A DNA stretch of 64,000 nt from HKST-UBA178 sp965223815 (GCA_965223815.1 OZ245019.1:4092001-4156000); one strand, 5' to 3'; counted from the first letter of the stretch, positions 9,320-19,064 are shown. Notes: a model not told the origin generated them from the letters alone. Translations and numbers: made by a program.

Positions 9320-9730
9320 ATGTCGGAAAATCAGACCCGGGGATCCTGCCTCTGCGGTAAAGTCGGCTACAAAATTCACGGACCCTACCGCTTTTTTCAA
9401 TTCTGCCACTGCAGTCGCTGCCGGAAGGCCAGTGGCAGCAGCAATGCCGCCAACCTCCTGATACCAGCAGCCAACTTGACCTGGATCCGCGGTAAGGAGC
9501 TGACCAAACGCTACAAGCTCCCCGAGGCCGAACGATTCGCCACGGCATTCTGCACCGAGTGCGGCTCCCGCCTGCCCTGGACAACCGGGGATGGAGAATA
9601 TGTCATCGTCCCGGCCGGCTCCCTGGACGACGAACCCGAGAGTAAACCAGAGCGTCATATCTTCTGGGGGTCCCGTGCCGCCTGGTGCCTGGCGAAAGGC
9701 AGTCTGCCGAAGTTCGATCAAGTGCCTTGA
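9320..9730 (+). CDS. GFA/CENP-V family zinc-binding protein
   Basis: A 136-residue single-domain protein with the three cysteine clusters of the GFA fold: CLCG near the start, CHCSRC around residue 35-40, and CTECG around 80. Two zinc ions are expected. The family is named for a glutathione-dependent formaldehyde-activating enzyme, an activity doubtful for most members, so I make no functional call beyond the fold. It follows the NRDE gene by 94 bases on the same strand. Confidence 0.85.
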   Translation: MSENQTRGSCLCGKVGYKIHGPYRFFQFCHCSRCRKASGSSNAANLLIPAANLTWIRGKELTKRYKLPEAERFATAFCTECGSRLPWTTGDGEYVIVPAGSLDDEPESKPERHIFWGSRAAWCLAKGSLPKFDQVP

Positions 9731-9802
9731 GAGTTAACCAAAAAGGCTTGATTCGACCCTGCCTTTCGCAGCCTGGCCGATTGGCGACTATCCAGCGTTG
9801 AG

Positions 9803-10471
9803 ATGAAACCACCAGGGTTCTATCGGAGTTACATCCGCGGTCGAGAGCGGCACATAGTTTTGGTGACCAGCGGCGGCTGCGCGCTACTGATCTGTGTCTA
9901 TCTGCTGTTGCGACCACCCGGGCCGCCCCACGAACCGGACAACCTGTGCGCCATCTTCGAGGAGCGACACTCCTGGTACCGCGATGCCGTCGCCGCGAAG
10001 ACACGTTGGGGAACGCCCGTAGCTCTACAAATGGCGATCATTCGACAGGAATCCGGATTCAGAGGGAAAGCCCGACCAGCGCGTCGCACGCTGCTGGGAT
10101 TCATTCCCTGGAGCCGGCCTTCCACGGCCTATGGCTATGCTCAAGCCATGGAGGGAACCTGGAACTGGTACATTGAGAAAACCGGTAACCGGGGGGCGGA
10201 TCGGGACGATTTCGATGATGCGACAGATTTTATCGGCTGGTATACCGACATGAGTGAGCGCAGACTGAAGATTCCCAAAACCGACAGCTACCGGCAGTAC
10301 CTGGCGTACCACGAGGGCCACGGCGGTTTTCAGCGCCGAAGCTACGAGCAGAAGTCATGGTTGTTGGCAGTCGCGCGAACGGTTGCCGAACAATCCCGAA
10401 CTTACGCCGCTCAACTCGATGGTTGTCGCGCGCACCTGGATACCAAGCGTGTCTGGTGGCCCTTATTCTAG
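9803..10471 (+). CDS. Membrane-anchored lytic transglycosylase, SLT domain
   Basis: The 222-residue product has one N-terminal membrane helix (residues 18-37), then a soluson periplasmic SLT-like domain. The catalytic glutamate is Glu83 in MAIIRQESGF, followed by YGYAQAMEGTW, the usual second motif, and AYHEGHGGF. It should cleave the MurNAc-GlcNAc bond to give 1,6-anhydro ends. It is shorter than Slt70 or MltC and resembles small EmtA-like enzymes. The next gene on the same strand is the biosynthetic transglycosylase MtgA, so opposing peptidoglycan activities sit side by side. Confidence 0.82.
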   Translation: MKPPGFYRSYIRGRERHIVLVTSGGCALLICVYLLLRPPGPPHEPDNLCAIFEERHSWYRDAVAAKTRWGTPVALQMAIIRQESGFRGKARPARRTLLGFIPWSRPSTAYGYAQAMEGTWNWYIEKTGNRGADRDDFDDATDFIGWYTDMSERRLKIPKTDSYRQYLAYHEGHGGFQRRSYEQKSWLLAVARTVAEQSRTYAAQLDGCRAHLDTKRVWWPLF

Positions 10472-10521
10472 GGCCCACTGGTATAGACTGAAGACCCCGG
10501 TGAATCCATTTTGATAACACC

Positions 10522-11217
10522 ATGAAAAAACGTAATTCCAAATGGCGCTGGCGGCTGTTGCTGTTTCCCATTGTCCTGCTACTCGGGATCACCCTTCCGT
10601 TTCGCTGGCTACCGCCGCCCACTACGGCCTTCATGCTGCAGGCGCAGACCGGGGGTCTGGGTGACCAACCTCCCTGCGAAAAAGTGTTGCATCGCTGGAT
10701 AGCTTGGGAGCGTATTGCCCCCAATGCCGCCCTTGCAGTGGTTGCCGCAGAGGATCAGCTGTTTCCTGATCACTGGGGTTTCGATCTGAATGCTATATCT
10801 GCAGCACTGGGAGAACGCCGCTCTCAAGGCCGCCAGCGAGGGGCCAGCACTATCTCCCAGCAATTGGTTAAAAATCTCTACCTCTGGCCAGGCTACAGTT
10901 GGATTCGAAAAGGTCTGGAAGCCGGTCTTACATTACTGGTAGAAACGTCATGGCCTAAGCGCCGTATACTTGAAGTCTATCTCAACAGCGTTCAGTTCGG
11001 CGCTTGCACCTTCGGCATCGAGGCGGCAGCCCAACAATTTTTTTCCAAATCCGCCTCGAATTTGACTGCTCGGGAAGCCGCCTTCCTGGCCTCTGCGCTA
11101 CCCAACCCTGTTAGCTACAGGGTGGATCGACCAACCCCCTATATGAAGCAGAGGGTAAAATGGATACTGGGACAGATGGAAGCTCTTGGGGGAACAGCCT
11201 ACCTGAGGGGAATCTAG
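10522..11217 (+). CDS. mtgA: Monofunctional biosynthetic peptidoglycan transglycosylase
   Basis: A 231-residue GT51 enzyme that extends glycan strands from lipid II on the periplasmic side of the inner membrane. An N-terminal helix (residues 10-30) anchors it. Glu77 in AAEDQLFPDHWGFD is the catalytic base, and the family motifs GASTISQQLVKNLYLWP, KRRILEVYLN and FGACTFGIEAAA follow in order. There is no transpeptidase domain, as expected for MtgA. Fifty bases separate it from the upstream lytic transglycosylase gene. Confidence 0.93.
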   Translation: MKKRNSKWRWRLLLFPIVLLLGITLPFRWLPPPTTAFMLQAQTGGLGDQPPCEKVLHRWIAWERIAPNAALAVVAAEDQLFPDHWGFDLNAISAALGERRSQGRQRGASTISQQLVKNLYLWPGYSWIRKGLEAGLTLLVETSWPKRRILEVYLNSVQFGACTFGIEAAAQQFFSKSASNLTAREAAFLASALPNPVSYRVDRPTPYMKQRVKWILGQMEALGGTAYLRGI

Positions 11218-11340
11218 GAAACTCCCTGCATGCTTGGTAAAACGGTTGTCGTTGCATGTTAAGGTGTCTGTTCGACGCCAATTCCGGTGGGAGCGACGAA
11301 ATCAGTTCGCCCGACAACTGAAAAGATTCTGCAGGAGGAT

Positions 11341-12168
11341 ATGTCAATGGGAAAACGCACCCAGTTCCGCTTTTTAATCCCCATGTTGGTCGCCTTCGCG
11401 CTGGTAACAGGGGCAACTCAGCTATTCGCGGATACCCAGGAGTCCACCCTCGCCGCTATTACCCAAAAAGGTGAATTGATTCTTGGCACATCGGCCAACA
11501 TGGCGCCCATGACCTACACCCGTGAGGATGGAAAAGTCGTTGGCTTCGATATCGATATAGCAAGGCTGATGGCCGACGGCATGGGAGTAAAACTGAATAT
11601 CAAAACGATGCCCTTTGACCAGTTACTCACCGCGCTCGAAAAAGGCGAGGTGGATGTGGTGGTGTCTAATATCACCATGAACCCCAAGCGTAACCTGAGG
11701 GTGGCATTCGTGGGGCCCTATCTGACTTCGGGGAAATGTGTGGTCAGCAAACGGGAAGATCTGGCTGCCACCCAGGAGGGGCGTGACATCAATGTCCCGG
11801 AAACCCGATTTGCGGCGCTCAAGGGATCCACCAGCGCGGAATTCGTCGAAGTCCTGTTTCCCAAAGCCTCCCTGACACTGTTCGAGGATCACGATGCCGC
11901 AGTCAAGGCTATCCTAGCGGACCAGGTGGGAGGGCTGCTGACTGACTATCCGATCTGCCTCTCGATACTGAAGCGATATCCCGATGCGAATTTCGCTTCC
12001 GTCTTCTCACTATTGACCTACGAACCCATCGGTATCGCACTGCCGGGATCGGATCCGTTGTATATCAACTGGACCGACAATTTTCTAAAACGCCTTGATG
12101 GCACCGGGCTACTTCGCGAGTTGAGCCTGCGCTGGCTCGGTACCGAGTCCCTGGATGCAACCGAGTAG
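11341..12168 (+). CDS. Periplasmic solute-binding protein, family 3 (amino-acid type)
   Basis: A 275-residue protein with a signal peptide ending near ATQLFA (residue 30) and a family 3 binding domain: GELILGTSANMAPMTY, VVGFDIDIARLMADGM, VDVVVSNITMNPKR and a late LLTDYP segment. The ATG at 11341 is preceded directly by CAGGAGGAT; an ATG at 11287 lacks such a site. Family members bind polar amino acids or similar solutes for ABC import or act as sensor domains. No permease or ATPase gene is next to it, so it is an orphan binding protein. Confidence 0.85.
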   Translation: MSMGKRTQFRFLIPMLVAFALVTGATQLFADTQESTLAAITQKGELILGTSANMAPMTYTREDGKVVGFDIDIARLMADGMGVKLNIKTMPFDQLLTALEKGEVDVVVSNITMNPKRNLRVAFVGPYLTSGKCVVSKREDLAATQEGRDINVPETRFAALKGSTSAEFVEVLFPKASLTLFEDHDAAVKAILADQVGGLLTDYPICLSILKRYPDANFASVFSLLTYEPIGIALPGSDPLYINWTDNFLKRLDGTGLLRELSLRWLGTESLDATE

Positions 12169-12186
12169 AAGGGGGCGGAGCGGCAG

Positions 12187-13176
12187 CTACCGAAGGTCGT
12201 CCAGTGCTTTACCCGAAAGCGCTCCTAGAAAAGCGACGATGTCCTCGATCTGCTGCTCCTTCAGACTGACGTCCAGTTGCATTTCGGCCATGCTTTCAAC
12301 GACTTCGGCAATACGCAGGCCGGAACCGTCATGAAACCAGGGTGAAGTCAGCATCACGTTGCGCAGCGAGGCCACTTTAAAGACCATGCGGTCTTCCTCC
12401 AGGCCGGTTACCTCGTAACGACCCTGATCACCGGTATTGGGAAAGGGCTGGTGGATGCCAAGTTTCTCGTATAGCGTCCCGCCCAGTAGTGGCCCATCGT
12501 GACATCGCACACAGTTGCTACGGATGAATGTGGATAGACCGCGTTTCTCTTGTGCGTTGAGGGCATCCTCCGCTCCTCTGAGATAGTCATCAAACCGGGA
12601 TTCGCTTCTGAGCGTGCGCTCAAAGGCTGCTATCGCTTCCCGCAGATTGTTATAGCTCAGGCTGGGATCCGCTTCCGGAAACGCCCGGGCGAAGACCTCG
12701 TCGTAATCGTCTATCTTGGCAAGCTTTTCGATCACAGCCGCTTCGCTGGGCATAGCCATCTCCACTGGATTGAGAATCGGCTGACCAGCCTGATCCGCCA
12801 GGTCATCTGCCCGGCCATCCCAGAATTGAGCGAATTGCCAACCGGCATTAAGTACTGTGGGTGTGTTGCGGGCTCCAAGCTCTCCTTCTGCACCCGGAGA
12901 CCGGGGCAGATTGTCCATACCGGCACGCTCCCCATCCAGGGGGTGGCAGCTGGCACAGGACTGCCCGTCATTTATCGAAAGGCGCTTGTCAAAGTAGAGC
13001 ATTTTCCCCAGGGCCACACGCGCCGGGGTATCTTTCACTGCCCCTGGCATGGATTCAGGCAGGGGGGCGAAGTAACGATTGGCCTTTCTCAGCAACCGTG
13101 CATCACTCTCTGCCATGAGTATATCGGGTGCGGTGACTGCACAGAGTACTGACGCCAGCAGCAAGTAGCGAAACAT
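12187..13176 (-). CDS. Di-haem cytochrome c peroxidase / MauG-like protein
   Basis: A 329-residue periplasmic protein with a signal peptide (residues 1-22) and two haem c sites, CASCH (Cys74, Cys77, His78) and CVRCH (Cys222, Cys225, His226). The order, spacing and segments such as RNTPTVLNAGW, FWDGRADDLADQA and RNVMLTSPWFHDG fit the bacterial CCP/MauG family that reduces hydrogen peroxide with electrons from small cytochromes. The ATG at 13176 has AAGGAGG six bases upstream, deciding it over the codon at 13203. The gene is convergent with the binding-protein gene, with only 18 bases between stops. Confidence 0.9.
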   Translation of the reverse strand: MFRYLLLASVLCAVTAPDILMAESDARLLRKANRYFAPLPESMPGAVKDTPARVALGKMLYFDKRLSINDGQSCASCHPLDGERAGMDNLPRSPGAEGELGARNTPTVLNAGWQFAQFWDGRADDLADQAGQPILNPVEMAMPSEAAVIEKLAKIDDYDEVFARAFPEADPSLSYNNLREAIAAFERTLRSESRFDDYLRGAEDALNAQEKRGLSTFIRSNCVRCHDGPLLGGTLYEKLGIHQPFPNTGDQGRYEVTGLEEDRMVFKVASLRNVMLTSPWFHDGSGLRIAEVVESMAEMQLDVSLKEQQIEDIVAFLGALSGKALDDLR

Positions 13177-13449
13177 TGATGGCCTCCTTCCTTTCAGGCT
13201 CATTATTGCCCTAATACCTGACTATTCTCCAGCCGCGGCAGTGGTGCACATTGATGAATGTCAAAGGGTTCGCCTGCTCGCCTGTTCACTCCGGGACTTC
13301 CAGGACAATCATGTTGGATATTTCCACACACCACCTATATGCTGTGGCAGGCATTGAATTGTCGATGTGCAGTCAGGTTCGGAGTCTTTAAGCTGTCTAC
13401 CCCAACCTGACGTTCTTTCCTGAGAGACCGCGCTGATAATGGAAAAACA

Positions 13450-14256
13450 ATGAGTGGAAAACCAAAGACCCACAACATGGCGGTGTACTGCGATTTCGAG
13501 AATGTTGCACTGGGGGTCAGCGATGCCAAGTATGCAGCGTTCGATATCAAGAAAGTGCTCGAGAAACTGTTATTGAAGGGCAACATTGTAGTCAAAAAGG
13601 CCTATTGCGATTGGGAGCGCTACAAAAATTTCAAAGCCGCGATGCACGAAGCCGCCTTTGAATTGATTGAGATTCCCCATCTTCGCCAGTCCGGAAAGAA
13701 TTCCGCCGACATCCGCATGGTAGTGGATGCGCTGGACCTCTGTTATACCAAGTCACATGTGGATACCTTTGTCATTATCAGTGGCGACTCTGATTTCTCC
13801 GCACTGGTAAGCAAACTGCGGGAAAACAATAAGCTGGTGATTGGGGTTGGCGTCAAGAACTCAACCTCCGATCTCCTTACCTCCAATTGCGACGAATTCA
13901 TCTATTACGATGATCTGGTCCGTGGAACGGTAACTCAACGAAAAAAGAAAACGGTCAAGAAAACCGCGAAAAAGAACGCCGAACAACTGGAAGAGGAGAA
14001 GAAGCAGACAGCACTGGATTTGGTGCTGGAGACCGTGGAGGACCTCTTCCAGGAGCGAGGCGAGGAGGAGAAGGTCTGGGGCTCGATGGTCAAGCAGGCG
14101 CTAAAAAGGCGGAAACCGGGATTCAGCGAAACCTACCACGGTTTTCGCAGTTTCGGTCTGCTGCTGGAGGAGGCTCAGGCACGCAATCTTCTGCAATTGC
14201 TACGCGACGAGAAGTCCGGAGGCTACATTATCAAGGGCTTTTCTCACGACCGCTAA
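13450..14256 (+). CDS. NYN-domain protein with C-terminal OST-HTH/LOTUS-like region
   Basis: A 268-residue protein. Residues 10-150 form a NYN/PIN-like domain with the acidic set DFENVALG, SADIRMVVDALD and ISGDSDFSAL, a metal-dependent RNase fold. A lysine-rich, highly charged linker (about 155-190) follows, and the last 75 residues (LVLETVEDLF... to GYIIKGF) fit a winged-helix OST-HTH domain that binds RNA. The architecture suggests an RNA-processing or RNA-decay enzyme; no target is known. It stands alone between the peroxidase and methyltransferase genes. Confidence 0.85.
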   Translation: MSGKPKTHNMAVYCDFENVALGVSDAKYAAFDIKKVLEKLLLKGNIVVKKAYCDWERYKNFKAAMHEAAFELIEIPHLRQSGKNSADIRMVVDALDLCYTKSHVDTFVIISGDSDFSALVSKLRENNKLVIGVGVKNSTSDLLTSNCDEFIYYDDLVRGTVTQRKKKTVKKTAKKNAEQLEEEKKQTALDLVLETVEDLFQERGEEEKVWGSMVKQALKRRKPGFSETYHGFRSFGLLLEEAQARNLLQLLRDEKSGGYIIKGFSHDR

Positions 14257-14386
14257 AGACGCAATGCCTGTTTCCACTTCAATCGCCCATTGTTAGTGAT
14301 AGTGGCTGGCTGCTATCTGAGACCGCGCCGATACCCAACATTGGCAAATGCTCAGCTACCAGCCCTGAATGCGCACGGAATTTTAG

Positions 14387-15967
14387 ATGAGCAACACCGA
14401 CCCTTACGATCAGCTAAGCTACGAAAGCATACCCTTTCAAGACACACACCCCTCACATCTGGCTTGCCTGGGACGGCTCTTCGAGATGCCCACAGCCGAG
14501 CCGGATCACTGCCGAGTATTGGAACTCGGCTGCGCGACCGGCGGCAATCTGATACCTATGGCCTGGTACCTGCCCCGGTCCCACTTCCTCGGCGTAGACC
14601 TATCCGCCAACCAGATTGCCGAGGGTCAGAGGACGATCGCACAGTTACAGCTTGAGAATGTCGAACTTAGGCAGGGCGACATCCTCGACCTGGGCAGGGA
14701 ATTGGGCAGCTTCGATTACATCATTGCCCACGGCGTCTACTCCTGGGTTCCGGCCCAGGTCAGGGAGAAGTTGCTGCAACTGGCGCGGCAACTGCTTAAC
14801 CCTGCTGGGCTGCTGTACCTCAGTTTCAACACCCTTCCCGGTTGGCGTATGCGGGGTATGCTGCGGGATATCCTGGGTTTCGCCTGCAAGGGCATGGAAC
14901 AGGTAGAAGACAAACTCAATGCGGCCTACAAGGCGCTCGACAGGCTCGATAACGCCCTCACCGAACTTTCGGCTACCAGCGCCCGCTACCTTCGGGAAGA
15001 GATAAAGTATCTTCGTGGCGCCCACCCGAGTTACTTGATGTTTGAGTATCTAGCGGAAGAGAACCGTGCTTTTCTATTCAGCGACTTCCGGGAGCACGCT
15101 CAACAACAGGGTTTGAGTTATCTCTGCGACACTCAACTCTCTTTTCTGTTTCCTTCGACATTTGGTAAAGCGACCGAAGGTGCGCTCGAGGATATCGGGA
15201 ACGACATGGAGCTGGAGCAATGGCTGGATTTCGTTTCGGCGAGGAATTTCCGGCGTTGCGTACTCTGCCGGGACGATGCCGCACCGGCGGAGGAACTGTC
15301 GCTGGACGCATTTGCAGAATTCGCCTTCGGCTCCGATCTGCAGCCCCCCCCCAAGATCCGTCTGAATGGCCATAAACCGGCGCAATTCAAACAACCTGAT
15401 GGCAACCCCGTGGAGGTGAAGCATCCGCTCACCAAGGCACTGTTATTGGAAATGAATCGACGCCAGCCGGAGCTACTCCCGCTTCCGACCCTGCTCCCCG
15501 GGGCTGAGCAGCAACTCAAGGGGGCGGGTGGAACGGAATACATCCGGGACTACGACATATGCTTGATGGAACTCTTCAACTTATTCGCGCATCGCGCGCT
15601 GAGTGCAACGCCCAAAGCTCGCCGCTGTAACCCCCACAACCTTTCCGCTCCCGCCGCCAGCCGTTTAGCCAGAGTCCAGGTAGCCAGCGGATCTACGCAT
15701 CTTGCCACCCTGAGGCACACCACCCTTGATCTGGACAGTTTCGCCGCCAGGCTAATACATCATCTTGATGGTCGACAGGATTTGAAGCAACTCAGCTCCA
15801 CACTGCTGGAGGAACTCGAAGGCGGGATACTAACTCCACCCGACGACTTGTCGTTCAAGAACTGGAGTCACGAGAAACTCGTAAACAGGTTTTCCCACAA
15901 CTGTCGTGAACTGGTCGGCCTGTTCGCTCGCCAGGGTGTGCTGGAGTCACCGGGGGATCATGAATAA
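14387..15967 (+). CDS. SAM-dependent methyltransferase with methyltransferase regulatory domain
   Basis: A 526-residue protein. The N-terminal third is a class I methyltransferase: the SAM-binding glycine motif LELGCATGGN lies near residues 45-55, VDLSANQIAEGQ follows, and IAHGVYSWVP is the motif IV region. Downstream comes NTLPGWRMRGMLRDI, typical of the predicted methyltransferase regulatory domain (PF10119), then a long C-terminal part (about 330-526) with no domain I recognise. Substrate unknown. It is monocistronic by appearance, with about 130 bases upstream. Confidence 0.8.
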   Translation: MSNTDPYDQLSYESIPFQDTHPSHLACLGRLFEMPTAEPDHCRVLELGCATGGNLIPMAWYLPRSHFLGVDLSANQIAEGQRTIAQLQLENVELRQGDILDLGRELGSFDYIIAHGVYSWVPAQVREKLLQLARQLLNPAGLLYLSFNTLPGWRMRGMLRDILGFACKGMEQVEDKLNAAYKALDRLDNALTELSATSARYLREEIKYLRGAHPSYLMFEYLAEENRAFLFSDFREHAQQQGLSYLCDTQLSFLFPSTFGKATEGALEDIGNDMELEQWLDFVSARNFRRCVLCRDDAAPAEELSLDAFAEFAFGSDLQPPPKIRLNGHKPAQFKQPDGNPVEVKHPLTKALLLEMNRRQPELLPLPTLLPGAEQQLKGAGGTEYIRDYDICLMELFNLFAHRALSATPKARRCNPHNLSAPAASRLARVQVASGSTHLATLRHTTLDLDSFAARLIHHLDGRQDLKQLSSTLLEELEGGILTPPDDLSFKNWSHEKLVNRFSHNCRELVGLFARQGVLESPGDHE

Positions 15968-15986
15968 CGCGCGTCCTTGGAAACGC

Positions 15987-16181
15987 CTAAGACCCGTTAG
16001 CCTGTGATTCTTTGCCACTGTTTTTTTGTGCCTGCCAGTAGCGGGCAAGCTTCTGCTCGGCGTATCTCAGGGTCTCACGCATTCGCGATTTCACCTCCTC
16101 GCTCGGATGATTCTCCCACTGTTCAATCAGCTCGCGCCAGAACTCCACCTCTTCACGAAGTTTCAACTCTGTATAGTCCAT
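15987..16181 (-). CDS. Small acidic hypothetical protein
   Basis: A 64-residue, highly charged helical protein (MDYTELKLREEVEFWRELI at the start) with no hydrophobic segment and no family I recognise. I chose the ATG at 16181, with GAGAG eight bases upstream, over a GTG at 16202. It is convergent with the methyltransferase gene, 19 bases away. Its regular heptad-like pattern suggests a short coiled coil. Confidence 0.5.
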   Translation of the reverse strand: MDYTELKLREEVEFWRELIEQWENHPSEEVKSRMRETLRYAEQKLARYWQAQKNSGKESQANGS

Positions 16182-16403
16182 TTCACGCTCTCTCTGTTCC
16201 ACATTTCGCAGGCACTAACAGTAGCGAACTTCAAACACCCCTTCTTGGCAGTTAACGCCGTAATAGCGCTATTTGTGGCAGAGACTGATAAGCCGCTGAC
16301 AGCTCGCCAATTCTTACTATTCACCGCGTAATTCGAGCGACCCGCCGGGTAATGGTATAGAATTTGGATAATCACAATGGCTGCAGGCGAGACCAGAGTA
16401 CCG

Positions 16404-16841
16404 ATGCAAAAGGCTTCCTTGAGAAAGGGTTTGTTGTTGACTGCCGGCTGGCTATCGGTATTCGCTGGATTGCTCGGCATCTTGCTTCCTGTACTCCCCA
16501 CCACACCATTTCTGCTGTTAGCCGCCTTCTGCTTCTCCAGAAGCTCCGAACGCCTACACCGCTGGATGATAAACCACCCCTGGTTCGGGCCACCGATTCG
16601 CCAATGGCAGGAGAATCATACGATTAGCAGGGGTAACAAACAGCGGGCACTGGCACTCATTCTGATCTCCTTTTCCCTAACGCTGTTTTTCGCCCCGCTG
16701 CCGGATCAGGCCAGGCTCCTGCTGGTATTGATGGCGGCTGCGTTAATTTGGATGGTAGCGAGGCTGCCGCAATCACCCACAGAATCTGCCAAAAAGCAAA
16801 AGATATCAGCACAAAAGGTCGCCGCCGACTATGAACAGTGA
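16404..16841 (+). CDS. YbaN-like DUF454 inner-membrane protein
   Basis: The 145-residue product has two or three membrane helices and the DUF454 hallmark LPVLPTTPFLLLAAFCFSRS at about residues 26-45, followed by HPWFGPPIRQW. E. coli YbaN starts in the same way (MQ...GW), which favours the ATG at 16404 over 16377. The function of the family is not known. The gene overlaps the next one by 11 bases, so they are likely translated together. Confidence 0.85.
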   Translation: MQKASLRKGLLLTAGWLSVFAGLLGILLPVLPTTPFLLLAAFCFSRSSERLHRWMINHPWFGPPIRQWQENHTISRGNKQRALALILISFSLTLFFAPLPDQARLLLVLMAAALIWMVARLPQSPTESAKKQKISAQKVAADYEQ

Positions 16842-17796
16842 GCATCCGAACATCCTTCCCAAGGTGGGTATAAGCGCCTGCCTGCTCGGTCACGAAGTAC
16901 GTTATGACGGCGGGCACAAACGAGACCGCTTCCTGACTGAGTTACTGTCGCCACACGTGGAGTTCGTGGCACTATGTCCGGAAACCGGCATTGGACTGGG
17001 CACGCCTCGCCCCCCGATCAGGTTGGTAGGAGAACCTGATCGCCCTCTCCTGGTGGGAGTTCAGGATCAGTCACTGGACCTCACGGAAAAAATGGTGGAT
17101 TACGCCAAGTCCCAGCTCAAAACACTCCCCCCCCTTTGTGGCTATGTGCTGAAAAAGGACTCTCCAAGTTGCGGTATGGAGCGGGTAAAAGTTTATGCCG
17201 CCTCGGGGAACGGCGCTGTCCGAAAAGGCAGCGGCATCTTTGCCAGGATTCTGATGGCACACCATCCCCTGCTCCCGGTGGAAGAGGAGGGGCGGCTGAA
17301 CGATGCGGTGCTGAGAGAGAATTTCGTCAACAGAATTTACGTATACCAGCGTTGGTTGGCGCTGCTGGAATCCGGAGTCACCGCTGCAAACCTAATCGAA
17401 TTCCATTCCGCCCATAAATACTTGCTAATGGCTCACTCTCAAGCGGCCTACAAACGCATGGGCAGAATGTTGTCGGATTTATCGGGGAGTCGCGCCATCG
17501 AGGTACTGGATGAGTATGGCCGAGAATTGATGACGGCACTCAAACGGCGGGCAAACCGGAAGCACCACGTCAACGTGCTGCAGCACATCCTGGGATATCT
17601 CAAACAAAAAATCGACGGAACCGACAAGGCGGAGTTGGTGGCTAGTATTGAGTCCTATCGCCGGGGAGAAACGCCGCTGATTGTGCCCATTACGCTATTG
17701 CGTCACTATTTCCGAAAATATCCTGACAATTACATGGAAAAGCAGTACTACCTGGCACCCCACCCGGCCCGATTGGGATTGAGAAATGCAATTTGA
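16831..17796 (+). CDS. TudS (DUF523) - YbgA (DUF1722) fusion protein
   Basis: A 321-residue two-domain protein. Residues 10-150 are DUF523/TudS: SACLLGHEVRYDGG, LCPETGIGLGTPR and KKDSPSCG supply the cysteines that hold the [4Fe-4S] cluster in thiouracil desulfidase TudS. Residues 160-315 are DUF1722 (YbgA), with FHSAHKYLLMAHS, KHHVNVLQHILGYLK and the terminal P-DNYMEKQYYL..HP. This fusion is common in gammaproteobacteria and may detoxify or recycle 2-thiouracil. It starts inside the end of the DUF454 gene. Confidence 0.88.
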   Translation: MNSEHPNILPKVGISACLLGHEVRYDGGHKRDRFLTELLSPHVEFVALCPETGIGLGTPRPPIRLVGEPDRPLLVGVQDQSLDLTEKMVDYAKSQLKTLPPLCGYVLKKDSPSCGMERVKVYAASGNGAVRKGSGIFARILMAHHPLLPVEEEGRLNDAVLRENFVNRIYVYQRWLALLESGVTAANLIEFHSAHKYLLMAHSQAAYKRMGRMLSDLSGSRAIEVLDEYGRELMTALKRRANRKHHVNVLQHILGYLKQKIDGTDKAELVASIESYRRGETPLIVPITLLRHYFRKYPDNYMEKQYYLAPHPARLGLRNAI

Positions 17797-17853
17797 AATG
17801 GCCAGCGTCCTAAAGGCGTACTAAATTACTCAAGGGATAATAGGTAGCTAACG

Positions 17854-18159
17854 ATGAACAACGAAGCCCTTCAAAGTATCGATCACATTGCGATATCGGT
17901 TTCCGATATTTCACGGGCAGTCGATTGGTACAGCAGCCGCTTTTCCTGCGCCGTAGAATATCAAGACGAGACCTGGGCATTGCTGAGATTTTCCAATGTC
18001 AATCTGGCACTCGTCATTCCCGAGCAACACCCCCCGCATATTGGCATTACCCATCCACAGGCGGAACGTTTTGGCGCCTTAAAGCAACATCGGGATGGAA
18101 CCCGATCGGTCTATCTCGAGGATAGCGAAGGTAATCATGTAGAGTTGATGTCTGAATAG
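17854..18159 (+). CDS. VOC/glyoxalase-fold protein
   Basis: A 101-residue single vicinal-oxygen-chelate half-domain: IDHIAISVSDISRAVDWYSS near the N-terminus and SVYLEDSEGNHVELM at the end, which carry the usual metal ligands His and Glu. Such short members work as dimers and catalyse isomerisation, ring cleavage or drug binding; nothing tells which. It lies 57 bases after the TudS-YbgA gene. Confidence 0.8.
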   Translation: MNNEALQSIDHIAISVSDISRAVDWYSSRFSCAVEYQDETWALLRFSNVNLALVIPEQHPPHIGITHPQAERFGALKQHRDGTRSVYLEDSEGNHVELMSE

Positions 18160-18353
18160 CATTGTCCAGCGAACACTGGTTTACCGACGAATAGCCAACC
18201 TTTACATTTCGCTAGCTGCCACCCGATTGGGACTGGCCTGATGCTTTTAGAGGCGCCTCATAAATCACTGCGCGGCACTCATGGGTGCAGTCTTTTGGGC
18301 TTTATGGAACCCGCGACTTAAACCCTCGACTCTTGCTTCCGATAGTGTAAGAG

Positions 18354-18941
18354 ATGAATAGACTGCTTGTACTCATACTCCTGGCCGCTCTGGCCATGCA
18401 CTGGTTCCCGGAGGGCTCGGTTGAACTGGGCCCCGGTGCCCTGGCCCCAGAACAGCCCTATCAAAGCACGCTAGCCCAGGCTGCTCCGTTGGAGAGATCA
18501 GGCTACCGGATTACCCCCATAGCCAACTTCTCATTGACCTCAAAAGTACTTTCAAAGGAGCGCTACTACCTGGGGCGGGAAGCAGATCTCTCACCCATTG
18601 ATCTAGCACTGGGATGGGGTCCGATGTCGGACGAGCAGGTGCTGGAGCATATCGAAATCAGCCAGTCCGGGCGATGGTATCACTGGCGAGCGGATCAACT
18701 GCCCATCCCAAGGCGGGAAATCGAACGGAACAGCGCCAATATGCACATGATCCCCGCCGACGAGAACATTGCAGATGATCTGGACGACGCGCGTGTTGGA
18801 GAAGTGTTACAGCTCCAGGGAAAACTGGTACGCGTGGATGCGGACGATGGCTGGAGATGGATAAGCTCCACCTCCAGAGAAGATACCGGAGCCGGGGCCT
18901 GTGAAATCTTCTACTTAGAAAAAATAGAGAGGCTCAGATAG
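18354..18941 (+). CDS. Hypothetical exported protein
   Basis: A 195-residue protein with a hydrophobic N-terminus (residues 3-17) suggesting a signal peptide or anchor, then a soluble part rich in acidic residues. The segment SKVLSKERYYLGREADLSPI and later LALGWGPMSDEQVLEHI look like a conserved core, but I cannot name a family. It has two cysteines only, one near the end. It stands alone, about 190 bases after the VOC gene. Confidence 0.6.
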   Translation: MNRLLVLILLAALAMHWFPEGSVELGPGALAPEQPYQSTLAQAAPLERSGYRITPIANFSLTSKVLSKERYYLGREADLSPIDLALGWGPMSDEQVLEHIEISQSGRWYHWRADQLPIPRREIERNSANMHMIPADENIADDLDDARVGEVLQLQGKLVRVDADDGWRWISSTSREDTGAGACEIFYLEKIERLR

Positions 18942-19064
18942 CACGCGGCGGAATAGCATTCCTGAATCTCATGGCATTGTGGCCACAATGCATTGAATCT
19001 CTCGTTCAAAGTACAGTCAAACAGGTGTAATCTAAGTTGAATCGGCACCGTCTGACCACTAATC

